DNA of 64,000 nucleotides, from the NCBI GenBank assembly GCA_026413225.1, contig CM048572.1, positions 8,618,001 to 8,682,000 on the forward strand. The letters run 5' to 3'. The position numbers were made by a program, and so were the translations under genes. Below the pieces are notes generated by a model. It was not told the origin of the DNA. It worked only from the letters and a program-made list of their open reading frames with translations, and did no database searches. Shown here piece by piece: positions 1-12,996 of the stretch. Each line of letters starts with the position of its first letter. Position 1 is the first letter of the stretch. Origin of the DNA: Otis tarda (taxonomy: Eukaryota > Chordata > Aves > Otidiformes > Otididae).

Positions 1-136
1 AAAGTATCGAAAACATTTTGCAAACATTAATTCATGATTCTGCATATTAGTTCGCAACGCTGCTAAGCGGTTGCAGGACTACTGTAGTTTTACATTTGGC
101 TAAAGTGGTGTCCAAAGACCTTAAATAACTTGTTTA

Positions 137-1258
<1,122 letters not shown>

Positions 1259-1404
1259 ATCGGCGCGCTGACGCACCCGGAACCGGCGGCGACGTCCCGC
1301 AGCCAATCAGTGCGAGCGGCGCGGCCGGAAGCGCCGGTGCGCTAGGGGTCAGCCTACCGGAAACGGAAGTGCTGAGTGAGTCCGCCTTCGCTGTCCCCGC
1401 AGCT
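1259..1404. promoter_or_regulatory. Bidirectional DPM1/MOCS3 promoter
   Basis: This 146-bp interval lies between the divergent start codons, so both transcription starts and both 5' UTRs must fit here unless an upstream exon is used. Visible motifs are a CCAAT box at 1303-1307, a CRE-like TGACGC at 1269-1274, and ETS/GABP-type cores CCGGAAG at 1325-1331 and CGGAAGTG at 1364-1371. There is no TATA box. CCAAT plus ETS in a CpG island is typical of housekeeping bidirectional promoters. Assignment of factors is inference from motifs. Confidence 0.85.
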
Positions 1405-2811
1405 ATGGCGGCCGCTGCGGAGGCGGCGCGGTTGAGCGCTGAGATCGACGAGCGGGAGCAGGAGCTTCGCGGCCTACGTGAGCGGCTGGCCGCCGTCCTG
1501 GCGGAGGGTGCTGCGGAGGACGCCGCGGCGGACGCGGGGGAGGGCGCCTCCGCCTTTCCCGTGGAGCTCCCGCCTCTTCCCGCCCAGGCCGCACTGAGCC
1601 CCGCCGACATCCTGCGGTACAGCCGGCAGCTGGTGCTGCCCGAGCTGGGCGTGCGGGGGCAGCTGCTCCTGGCCCGCTCCTCCGTGCTGGTGGTGGGCTG
1701 CGGCGGCCTGGGCTGCCCCCTGGCCCAGTACCTGGCCGCGGCCGGTGTCGGCCGCCTGGGTTTGGTGGATCATGACGTGGTGGAGACGAGCAACCTGCAC
1801 CGGCAGGTGCTGCACGGGGAGGCCCGCCGAGGGCTCCCCAAGGCCGTATCTGCCGCAGCAGCCCTGCGGCTGCTGAACTCCACGGTGCAGTACGTGCCCT
1901 ACTGCGGCGCCCTGAGCCCTCGCACCGCCCTGGAGCTGGTGCGCCAGTACGACGTGGTGGCCGACTGCTCCGACAACGTCCCCACCAGGTACTTGGTGAA
2001 CGATGCCTGTGTCCTGGCTGGTAAGCCCCTGGTGTCTGGCAGTGCCCTCCGGCTGGAGGGGCAGCTGATTGTGTACAACTACCAGGGAGGACCCTGCTAC
2101 AGGTGTCTGTTCCCCCAGCCTCCTCCACCAGAGACGGTGACTAACTGCGCCGATGGGGGAGTGCTGGGTGTCGTGCCAGGCATCATGGGGTGCATCCAGG
2201 CCTTGGAAGTGCTGAAGATTGCTTCGGGAATGGGTTCCTCCTTCAATCAGTTCATGCTGGTGTTTGATGCCCGTGAAGGCAGATTTCGCAACATCAAGTT
2301 AAGACCAAAGAAACCAGACTGTGCTGTTTGTGGTGACAATCCATCTGTCACCTGCCTTCAGGATTATGAGGCATTTTGTGGTTCTTCTGCAACAGACAAG
2401 TGTAGAACTTTACATCTTTTGCCCAGTAAAGACAGGATATCTGTAGAGGAATACAAAAAACTGTTGGATGAGCAAGTTCCTCATGTGTTGTTAGATGTTC
2501 GTCCACAGGTAGAAGTGGATATCTGTCGCCTGATACATGCCGTCCACATTCCTCTAAGTAAATTAGAAGAAAAAGATGAAGAATATCTGGAATATTTAGA
2601 AAAAAGAATTTGTGAAGAGAAGCAGAGAACTAATGACCAAACATCAATCCCTGTATATGTCGTTTGCAAATTAGGAAATGACTCCCAGAAGGCTGTAAAG
2701 ATTCTGCAGGAGTTACCTGTCAAAGAATTTGGTTCTGTGGTAGCTAAGGATATTAAAGGGGGGCTCATGGCTTGGGCCAGTAAAATTGACCCAAAGTTTC
2801 CTCAGTATTAG
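1405..2811 (+). CDS. MOCS3: MOCS3 (UBA4), adenylyltransferase and sulfurtransferase, complete single exon
   Basis: A 468-residue protein (human 460) that adenylates and then thiocarboxylates MOCS2A for molybdenum cofactor synthesis and URM1 for tRNA 2-thiolation. Residues about 60-310 form the E1-like domain. The nucleotide-binding motif GCGGLG is at 98-103, with [13 protein letters not shown] from 122. Zinc ligands are C231/C234 and C306/C309, and the conserved TNC cysteine is C248. Residues about 345-468 form the rhodanese domain, with the persulfide cysteine C421 in [10 protein letters not shown]. The C-terminus FPQY matches human. The N-terminus is an Ala/Glu-rich helix. The ATG at 1405 is chosen for its Kozak context (G at -3 and +4) and fit to orthologues. 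The frame is open 12 codons further upstream without an ATG. The lack of introns is normal for this gene. GC content drops sharply after about codon 270. Confidence 0.98.
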   Translation: MAAAAEAARLSAEIDEREQELRGLRERLAAVLAEGAAEDAAADAGEGASAFPVELPPLPAQAALSPADILRYSRQLVLPELGVRGQLLLARSSVLVVGCGGLGCPLAQYLAAAGVGRLGLVDHDVVETSNLHRQVLHGEARRGLPKAVSAAAALRLLNSTVQYVPYCGALSPRTALELVRQYDVVADCSDNVPTRYLVNDACVLAGKPLVSGSALRLEGQLIVYNYQGGPCYRCLFPQPPPPETVTNCADGGVLGVVPGIMGCIQALEVLKIASGMGSSFNQFMLVFDAREGRFRNIKLRPKKPDCAVCGDNPSVTCLQDYEAFCGSSATDKCRTLHLLPSKDRISVEEYKKLLDEQVPHVLLDVRPQVEVDICRLIHAVHIPLSKLEEKDEEYLEYLEKRICEEKQRTNDQTSIPVYVVCKLGNDSQKAVKILQELPVKEFGSVVAKDIKGGLMAWASKIDPKFPQY

Positions 2812-3786
2812 AAATTTACATTATTAAAAAAGTACAAATTTTCATAGTAAATTCCATAGAATTTCATCTTCTCTGTGTAATGACTATATCATGTGGATAA
2901 AACAAGAAACAGAAATACCGTATTGCTTTTACTTTTTTTTTTTTTTAAAAAATATGTATTTTTGTAGATATCTGATTATTTTTATAAAAATGTGAAACTA
3001 TCCATGGAAATGGAAAGAAATGTGCTTCTTGGCTGTTGTTTAGTAGTAAAAACTGGGTGTAACTACTTAATTGTGCATGTGATAACTGAGAATGACTCTA
3101 GTAATTATAACCTGAAGAATGATAAAAGCACAGGAGTAAAGTGTTGAAAGTTTTTACTTTTCGTGACTGCCTAACGAATTGAAACACTGCATGCAGTGAT
3201 TTAAAAAAAAAACAACAAACAAACAACCACAAAACCAAAAGCAACTAACTGTTAATCTCTAGCTGGTCAGTAGCACTGTTAAACCTATCATAGGGAATTG
3301 GCAAGACTGTTATGGTCAACGTCTTCCAGTTCTCTATAGAAGCATTGTGTATTTATGAAGGTGAAGTGCTCACTGCAAATAACAGCACCTGCAGCAAGGG
3401 TGTTCTGCGCAGAACTTCCAGGGCTGTCCATCCTCATTTATTTGCTGGTAAAAAAGCGTATTCCCCAACTTGCATAGAGAAACCGAGCTTAAATACTAAT
3501 AAGATGTAAGTTTGAGCCCGGAAAGTTTGTAAAACATACACAAAATGCTTTTGTGAGAGCTTAGAAGATTTCGGAGATTAAGAGGAGGATATGAGAGAGA
3601 AAAAAAAGTAGATATATGGCCTCCCTTCTGCAAGTACAAAGATGTATTTTGTAAGTTTTTCTCCCTGTTTGTTGTGGTAGTTGCATAGCCCCAGCTGTAC
3701 TGCGCTATTTTGTTAACTAGCGTGAAGAGCTATGCATATCTAAAAAGTTCTCATAAATGAATTGAATGAAAAGAAGGAGAAATAAA
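2812..3786 (+). other. MOCS3: Probable MOCS3 3' UTR region with candidate poly(A) signals
   Basis: AT-rich DNA follows the MOCS3 stop. ATTAAA at 2823-2828 is a proximal candidate signal but leaves almost no 3' UTR. A canonical AATAAA occurs at 3781-3786. Also present are an A/C-rich tract at 3203-3240 and a 14-bp perfect palindrome CACTGCATGCAGTG at 3185-3198. The true cleavage site cannot be chosen from sequence alone. Confidence 0.4.
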
Positions 3787-6700
3787 TAGCTACTCAACAG
3801 AGAGCTGCCTGAGTCCTCGTCACTTCAGCATAGTAATTATCTTCTTATTCTATTAATTGAGGTATGGATTTCCTTTACTTTCTGAGGAGAAAAAAACCAC
3901 CTGTCATGACTAATCTTTGCATTATACAAAGGCAGAAAAAGAACAGTACCGTTATAATTAGTAGTTGAAAAGGCATATTTTAGTAAAATAAATTTGAGAA
4001 CATCCACACCGCCTACTTTATTGTAACGTGCCGTGGGTTCTAGCAATAGTAATCTTAGTCTCTTGTGAAGGAAACAGTTACGTGAATTTATAAATACTGA
4101 GTTATAGTTCTTGCAATTTAGAGGACAATGAAAACATTGAAGGCCATGTCTTAAACTAGGCATTAGAGCTTTGTGGTGTGTAGTGAGAGAGTCATCAGTC
4201 GTGACCTTTTCAGACACATTGTGGAGACCTTGGTTCAGTCAGAACATCTGGTTTGTGGTGAGCTTCCGCTTCGGAGAATTGAAAACCAGAGGGACTTGTT
4301 TGAAGTGCCTGACCTATGTTTTCATTTTTCTTGCTTTGCTGTGACATCAAGAAGAGACCGCAACATAAAAGGGAACAGTAGCCATAATTCTTTAATATCC
4401 CACTTTACAGTGCTAAACAATGGATGGTGTGTTGCGTACCCACCTGACCTGAAAAAGTGATTCCTTTTAAGTCATTGAAAGCAAGGTGAACCTATGGACT
4501 TGGGGAGAAGTTTCTAAATTTGAGTGCTGCTTCTGGTGGATGGAAATAATGTGTCAAATCTTTTCCCGTGTTGCAACATTTAAGCAGCAGATGTACGCAA
4601 ACTCTGTGAATGAGAAAGGAGGTGACATTAAAGCCTATGGTGTTTCATGGAGGACTTTTTGTAGCAAATTGGTAGCTGAATTTCTTGTAGCACATTTTCA
4701 AGCAGGAACCCAGACAGTGACCTCAAGAATCCGGAGAACTCTATGGAAAAATGGTGATAAGGATGAATGTGAATGGACCAAAAGCATAGAATGATATCAG
4801 AACTGAGAAAAAAAACCAAGTCCATTAAGTCAGGCTGATGAGAGACAAACTTTCAAGGATCTTTTCTGTTAAATGGCTTTTTGGAAAGACCATTCTTGCC
4901 AATCTGCAGGGACTGACATCCCAAAGTCTTACAGGAGTACAGCATCTGAAATGCATCTGTTATTTTTGTGTAGAGTTCTATGCAAAACTAATACACAATA
5001 TAGAGATGGTTACTGGGGAAAGAACGAGTGGCTGAGTTCTGATTTCAAGGGAGTATGCAAAATGTAGGTTTCTTTGGAAAAAAAAAATATCTTCCTTGAC
5101 TTAGGATAGCAATTAAATTCTCAGCAAATACTAAAACATCTACCGTGCATCTTAGATAAAGATGGGGCTCTGTAGTGCTTGTCAAAAATTCTTTTTTTAC
5201 TTACTAGGGCTTTTATTTTAAGTTTAATTTCTTTTTTTTTCCCCTTGGCTTGCTGAAGTGGTACACAAGTCTGCCTGTAAATACAGTCCTCACACAATGC
5301 TGGGCTCTTTGGAGGTAGGCTGAAATATCAGGGGTCATAGGATCATAACTAAGCCAAAACTGTTCCCATTATTGGAAACTTGCCTTTTGTTTTGACTTGC
5401 TTTATTTCTTGAACTGTGTAAAACATGTAGTGGTTTCTTTGTTCACCGGGAAGTATAATAGCGGAACTCTACTTTGAAATTCTAAGAGAAGCAGTAAAGC
5501 TGTATCATTTTGTATTGCTGCCAAGTGCTGTGTAAATACTGGTACACGTTGACATTGTGAATGAAGACAAGTGAAGGACCTTATAGGGTAGTTGGTCTGA
5601 GATGTGTTATCAGAGGGTAGGGTCAGTCAGCAGGGTGTATTTTTCTCTTCGTCCCTCGCTCTTGGTGTCATGAGGCTGCTTTTTGCTTGTTTGGTTATAT
5701 TCTCTTTTAAACGGCTTACTAGAGCTGGGCACAAGAACTTAACAGGAACCAGCTTCCTGTTAGAGGTTTAGGATAATGGAAAGCGGCTGCAGCATTTATT
5801 CTGAATTGCTGCATTTTAATGGCTCCCACATGTAGGTCTATGGGACGGCCTCACGGTGCAGGCACGGAGTTAAATATCTGAACTGTTTTGTCTTGGGACA
5901 TGATTGTTATTTTAAGGCAAGGCAAATCAAGCTGCTCTAGCTTTCACACAAGTCTAAAAGGTGTCTACATACAGGATGCTAATGTGCCTTGATAAGCTGA
6001 AATCTTCCTTATTTTGGTGGCAGGAGTCTCTAATCTCGAAACTCCAATAAATTCAGCACTCACCTACTATCGAAGTGTATGATTTTTTAAAAATCCCCCA
6101 ACAATTAATGGGACTGTATGTAGGCAACTGTGTAAGCGATTAGTCCAAATCTAGTTCTCAAAGTTGGTATACCAGAAATTCAGGTATGTGAGCATCTTTA
6201 TTATTCTCCTATTTGTAAGCATAATTTCTAGTAGAAATTTAATTGTTCAAAACAGAAATATGCACTATGCTTAAATACTGAAAACAGAAGTTTGTCTTTG
6301 TCTTTTTTTAAATGTGAAAGCTCTCAACTGTCCTTTGTAAAACTACATCAGAAAAAAAAATTTTAAGGACATTTGCTAGGTGGCACTGCAAGTTAATAAA
6401 CCAAATCATTCTCTAGGTTGTAAGATACTATTCAACCTTAGTGAGAGCTGAGGTTCACTTGTAAAAATGTATTGGTGTACAGTTCTTTTGAAAAAAGACC
6501 GAGGAAATAGAGTGAAATGGAGCAAGGTAGTTGAATAGTATATACAATATTCACAGAAAAAAAATATAATGGAAATTATCTTTCTAGGGTTTTCAAAGTA
6601 CTGTTTGTTTCAGAGACTTAACTTGAGGTTTTTTCACATGCTATTTTGAAATACTTTTGCAGCCAAAATGGATAATTGTACAGAAAAGGGCTGTTAGAAA

Positions 6701-9700
6701 CACTAGCACACAATTAAATGTAGATCTTAAATCTACAGAGTCACTGCAGAGTCACTGCTAGTACGTTCTTCGTATTACTGAAAGGCATTACAGATTTTCT
6801 TACCTGGTTAGGACAAGGGTTTTTTGAAAAGTCAGGGACATTTATTTTTTGTCCTTCGTGTTTTATAAAGTGGAACTTAAGACATAAAATATATATTTAA
6901 AAAAAATATATCAAAATTCTCCAAGCCAGAGAATCCCCACACAATAAATTGGACTTCTTTGGAAAACGAGAACTGAACTTGCAGACCTGATGTGTCAAAA
7001 CAAGCCCGTGGAGGTATCTGTGCCTGGAGCTCAGGCACGTTCCTGTGGTAATGAAACTAGGTTGTGAATCTTAGCGTCCCACATAGTACTGTAGAAACAT
7101 CTGATGCCTGTCTTCAGTGTTTAAAAAGTAAAAATGAAAAAATCCCGCAAGTGTTTTCAGTGCAAGTGTTATGAATGAACCTTCTAACAGCAAGCTGCAG
7201 TTTTGCAGAAATTTCAGCTATCAAAGCAGCAATGGATTGTACTCTCCTAGCTCTCTAAAGAAAAATAGGGTAACAAAAGTGATGAAACGAGGGGATGAAA
7301 AAGACCCGTTCGTTTGAAGCTTCTCTAGTTATAAGCATCTTTTAACTCAGGATGTATTAAAACATTTGAAAGTTTTTCTCTTTAGAATCTTCGGCTTCAT
7401 GTGTGGGATTAAGCTTGTATTACTTTAATGCTGCAATGGAACATCTGCGTGATGCTAGCAGTGGAGACTCTGGCGTACCTCTCAGTTCATGGATATAAAT
7501 CAAAAGGAGAGGGCTTGTGAAGTCATGGCACTTGAATCTGTTTGAATGCTTGTGATTGTCATTGAAATCCAGGTGCTGGTCAGGATATAGAAATGAAAAG
7601 GTGGTGTGTTTGTTACTTGCTGCAGTAGACTATCGCAACATTACACATGAAATGGCTTAAATCACGTCCTGGTTAATTAGGTGAGTTATTCCTGAAGCTG
7701 AATCATTCTACCACTCGAGATTAAAGACTTGCTTATCACTGTATATTTTAGAAAAGGTTGAGTCATTACAGTGTTAGCATGAACTTTATTGGTGTCACTT
7801 GATTTATGCGAGTCTCTGACTTACTAGCTCAGTGTTTGAAGCAGAATTTACAGTTCTGAGAGGGGGGAGCAGTGGGTGCTGTCATATTTTGATGAAATTG
7901 CCAGCTGGGTTCAACTAGTGAGTGTGCAGTTGCAGTGTTTCTCAGCTGGTGGTCTGTAAAGCTGTAGTGGCCTCTAAGGCATCAGAAGATGATCTTTATT
8001 GCAATTAGGAAAAAAAAGTGCATGTGTTCCAGTGCATTTGAACAAAATACACCAGGATAGTTTAACACTCTTGGTAAAAAAAAAAAACAAAACCAAAAAA
8101 AACCTCCCCGCTGTTAAGATCCCCTTCACACCAAAGCAACTGATTTCTCCGAAGATATTGGGCTGCTTCTTTTGCCTGGATATCATTGCGTCTGTGACTT
8201 AGTAGTAACAGGAAGATAAGCGTTGAACTCTTCAGGAGAAAATATTTTTGTTCATGCAGACAAAAGTTTATAAGAAGTTTTTTTAACACTTAGTTGCCAG
8301 ATGTTAAAAAAAAAGCATTACTTGCAAATTAAAGTTGCTAATATTTTTTATGTCAGGTATTAATTTTAATAGAACTTTTAGAAAGTTCTTTTAAAATCTA
8401 GGAACGTAGCCCATAGCTGTCCATCAGTTACATCTTTGTAACAGTTAATTGCTACTACACTTACTCTGATTTCACACTGACCACTTGTTGGAAGTTTACT
8501 CCTAATGACGTTCTTACAGAATCTGTGTTGTGAGGCTGCTGAAGTCATTGGTTGCTGTTTTATTCTTTTCACAAGATTTTAATCTGCAGCTCCTCTGCCA
8601 GGGCCTGCTGGTGTCAGTGGGAAAGTTATGGTACGCTTGGAAGAGCTGTGGATTGGAATGTAACATGGATTTGCTTCTGCTTCTGGAGTAAGAATAGGTG
8701 CAGCCCCTGCATTCCTTCCTGTATGCCACTGAAAGCTTTTGCCTTTTGTTTCCTTGTAATCACCTAATACTAATAAAAGGTGGCAGCTGTTTCTTGTGGG
8801 AGAAGGCGAATGGATTGACCTACAGCAGGTCACATTTATCTGAGAAGTATTCTTATCGGAGTGAGAGGAAACTGAAGAGGAATAGTGCAATGTCGTTCAT
8901 TTACAAACCATTTTTGTGTATTTCAGAAAGAACAATTACCTTGTAAAATGTCATGCCTTACAGCTTGCAGCTGTCTTGTAAATACAAAAATCTTAAATTG
9001 CATCGCTGATTAGTAAAACAAATACACTGAACCACAAAGCTTTGAAAGGAAACTCCTCAACTTCACATGTTAATTTTTGCTGTAGGCAACTAAGTGGTTT
9101 CTTCAAAGTGCTGATAATGAAAAGACACTCTGTACTCCTGGTCCAGTTTGCAGTTTGCTTGCAATTTACTGAAATCTGGTGAAGAACAAGAGAGTAAACA
9201 GTAACAGCATATTCCATGGTTAAGATGAATGCCTACAAACAGGCTAAGTTTTAGTAGATAGTTTGCAGTTGCATGTTCAGTAATGTGAAAATTTCCTGCC
9301 TATTGGCAAGTGATTTCTCAGTAAATGTGCTGAATGTTACCTGGTTCAGGGATGAGAAACATGGATCCGTTCTAGTGAATGCAAAACAAAGTGCACCTCC
9401 ACGCGCCAGGCTGTGGTGTTGACAAGCCCTCGCAGCCGTGTAGCTATTGCTGAAACTGAAGCGTGTCTAACACATCCAGCTTTGCAGTGGCTGCTCAGGT
9501 AAATTAATTGTTATGTGAGGGGGAGTGTCACTAATGCTGTGAAGTGGTGCACTGAGATAAAGAGCAAGATCATCTTTTCTTACGCTGGTCCGAGTTCTTC
9601 CCACGCAGAACCCCTCTCTGCTGGAAGGAAGGATCCGTCAGCGCCAGCACTGAGCAGGTTGCTTCTAAGCTTGGACCCACACTGAATGACAAAGGTGGAG

Positions 9701-10050
9701 CTGAGTTGTCCTGTAATGGTACAAGAAGCTTGATAAATACAAACTGTGCTGCTTTTTTGATGACAGGACTTCAGTGAGAAATAATAGAGTAGTTTTAAAA
9801 TGTCGGAGTTGAATAAGAAGCAGTTATATCACTGAAGATGGTAGCTGGGAGAAGAAGAAGAAAAGGGCAATCAAAAGCAGCAATGTGGCTGCAGGCTAAC
9901 TAGAGTTCCTCAGAGGTAGTAACTGTCCTCTGAATTTCTGGTGGGCGTGATGTGATTGTACCTTAAAACTAGACGTGAAAAATATTGACATGTATTAGGG
10001 TAGCAAAATTTGGAGCACAATTAGCAAGCGCTAATGTAAACCACAGGAAA

Positions 10051-10066
10051 ACACACACACACACAC
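10051..10066. repeat. (AC)8 microsatellite
   Basis: Eight perfect AC units in MOCS3-KCNG1 intergenic DNA. Short and unremarkable, possibly polymorphic. Confidence 0.9.
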
Positions 10067-10324
10067 TGGTTTGTGGTATTAACCTTTGGTGGCTGATGTT
10101 ACTGTTGGTTAAATGTACCAGCCCCACTGCTTACCTTACACTGCAGCTTCAGACTCTGGGGGGAAAATAAACACAGCACAGGAAAAGACGCAGTATATGA
10201 TTAGAGCCCATGGTTAGCAAGAAGATTTCCCAGAGCTTTCTCCTCCAATAAGCCAGAGTTGTCCAAAAGAATAATGATTTCATGAATAAGGCAAAAGACT
10301 GAGAAGAAATACAGAATTTCTGCT

Positions 10325-10395
10325 AAGCTTTGGCTGTAGTCCTTCTGGGCAAGTCACTTTTTCCCCAGTCTCTGCTCTGTGTGTGACCAGATCTC
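10325..10395 (+). repeat. Possible ancient MIR-type SINE core fragment
   Basis: The stretch around GGGCAAGTCACTT (about 10347-10359), followed by a pyrimidine-rich CCAGTCTCTGCTCTG, resembles the MIR/CORE-SINE segment TGACCTTGGGCAAGTCACTTAACC. It is diverged and short, and no flanking duplication was seen. Confidence 0.35.
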
Positions 10396-12970
10396 AAGGA
10401 AGCAATTTAATAAGCATGTTCTAGAACAGCTCTAAGAACTAAAATTAATGAATTACGTGACTCGGACAAGGCAGTGGGATACTGCATCCGCTTTGCTGGA
10501 AGCAATGAGAAATACTTGGTCACTTACAGTGCAGATATATTATGATCTTTATTATGTAGTCAGAAGCTTGAGCCGTACAGCTACACGCTCCTCATCTTCT
10601 CCACAGAGCAGAAGAAAAGCAACCGGTATGTCCTAGTCTTGACAGCAGGAATGGCAAATGTCTTCTGTTTGCCTGTTCACTAGTCTTTTATAATTGAATT
10701 GGGTTAATTTAATCTTGTCCTCACAATCTCTTTCGTGTGATTGATGCAGGTGATGGTCAAAGCCAACTGAAATATATCTATGTGATGATGCTGCTCTGAC
10801 CTCTTGTTCTTTTTATTGTGAAGTACTTGCAATTCTAATATTTCATGCTCATAACAGAAATTGTATCTAAGAACATAAAATAGCTTCCATCCAACAGGAT
10901 ATCTGTCGTATGAATCTTATCAGAAAAGCAAATTGATGTAAATTCAGTCTAATCCTATCGGAGTACAAGTTTTCCAGCTGGAAAAGAAGCTACTCCTGTT
11001 CTGCATCAGGGCTACTTAAAATGATAGTATCTATTGAAAGCTAGAATCAGGCTAGAGCTGTAGCCAGAACCAAGATCTGGAAAGGATGGCTTACATAGAA
11101 GAATCCAGGTAGAAGAATCCACACAATGTGCATGGATTCAGCTGTAGTCCTTCCTTCGCTGGGGACCCGGTGTGTGCGTCGACTGTAGGCTTTGCTGAGC
11201 TGACCCTTCACCATCGCTCACTGAAGTAAGAAACTGGCAGCTGGATGTTCTTGTGGCTTCTCCATGTCTGCGGCACAAGGCCCTTCTCTGCAAATAAGCT
11301 GTAGTTTTCTTTGCAAGGTGTTCATGCTGTTGCTAGGAGACCAAATCTCTGCTTACAAAGAAAGGTTATTACCAAATTTAAAATGGCTCCTTATATATTT
11401 GACTGTGAAATGAATTCTCTTATACAAATGAGCATTCACCTGCTCATGAATAGTGAAAGGAAGTTCTTATTTTGTGAAATAGATTTCTAACTTCACAGTG
11501 TAAGGGTTTGAAGCTTTCAAAAAACAATCAAAGTATTTAAACTTGTCTTTATATATATGTATATCTGTATGTGCATGTATGTATGTGCACACCCAGAGCA
11601 TAGGCATATTCCAGATGCTGTGTGACAGAACCACGTGTTAGGTAGAATTTATAGAAATCATTTCCAGGACATGCATATTGTCCTTTTCAAATATATTTTT
11701 AAAACTCTGCTCTCAGTTTCTATTTTATTACTGTAGTAGTGGGAGATAATAGGTGTAGTAATGGTTGGAACTCATTAAAGCACCCTGTAGGTGCCTTTTC
11801 ACCTTCAGTTTATTAAAACTGAATTTGTGATGTTGTATCTTCCTGGTTTTCCTGCCTTTCAGATGAGAGCACCAACATTTTCTTCAACATGCAGAACTCT
11901 AGTGCTCATCTTTCAATCACTCTTTCTTGCTCCATTGATCCAAGGAATATCTGAATATTGACACTTTTAAAACAATAATTTAATTCCTTGCCTGTGCTTT
12001 GTGTCCAAAGTTCTGCTTGGGCCTCCTTATCTGCTGCCCTGATTAGTGTTAACCTCCTTCTCAATTAAAGCATCTTTAGTGCCACGTTACAGACCATTCA
12101 AAGCACTGCTTCTGAGATTAAGTTTCTCGTAATTATTTCTTGGATGCAGTTGCTTCAATAACTTCTTCAGTGACAAGCCTTAAGCTTAAACTTAATGATC
12201 TCATCTTGTTAGCCCTTTTCGACACCTATCATTTTGTAGGTTCTTATCATTTCCTTCTTTATGTGATTAAAAACAATGGCAGTATTGATGTACAATTCTA
12301 AGAAAAAAAAAGAAAGAGCCACTATTCTACTAACATAATGTGAAAATTGCTAAGAATAACAAAGATTTTAACTTTTTGCACAGGTACGACAAATAAAGAC
12401 TTAGATGGAGTCTGGTTTATAACACCCTGGTGCTGTTGAATGTTCCGTATTCCAGCAGTAGCTGAAGTTGAACAAAAGGGAGAAGTTTTGTAACTTGTCC
12501 TGGGACAACAGATGATTGCTAGGACTTGCAAACAGCTTCCTTTTAGTCTTCCCGTTATTAGTTTCATGTAGTACTAACAATCACTTCTTTCAAGGAGCTG
12601 GAACTCATTGGATTTCTGGGAACAGATGAAGGTAAATCTGTTCCTCCTTCCAATATCCAGCTGACTAACTTGCATCGATACTTACTGGAAGAACTGATGC
12701 TTTCTTCATGGAGATGGTGTTAGAACCAATAGAGGTGACTATTTGTGTGACATTACTACTATTTTCAATTTTCTTTTGTCTACCAATGAGTCAATGACAG
12801 GAAGAGGCTGACAGCCGTTCTCCCACACCTATGCTGACATTGCAAAGGCTCTGGTTCAGGCATTGCTCACATCGGCAGACTTCTGCTCTGCTGGGCACCT
12901 TGTTCTCTCTCAGCTCTCCATACGATTTACCTGTAATGCCTGCAGGGGTCCAGCTGGGAAGATGAGACAG

Positions 12971-12996
12971 CTGTACTGTAAGTAGTTACAGTACAG
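12971..12996. repeat. Perfect hairpin, 11-bp stem and 4-nt loop
   Basis: CTGTACTGTAA (12971-12981), loop GTAG, then its exact reverse complement at 12986-12996. Too short for a miRNA precursor, and no poly-T follows the stem to suggest a polymerase III transcript. Confidence 0.85.

Noticed and set aside
1369-1404. Possible 12-residue N-terminal extension of MOCS3
   Set aside because: The frame is open but begins at GTG, not ATG. The ATG at 1405 has good context and matches orthologue length.
1403-2128. 241-codon minus-strand open frame across MOCS3
   Set aside because: Antisense shadow of the GC-rich MOCS3 coding sequence, which is clearly real on the plus strand.
3203-3240. A-rich tract as tail of a processed pseudogene
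   Set aside because: The sequence before it shows no gene similarity and no flanking duplication; better treated as a simple A/C-rich repeat.
6742-6765. Tandem duplicate of AGAGTCACTGC
   Set aside because: Only two short copies; a trivial local duplication.
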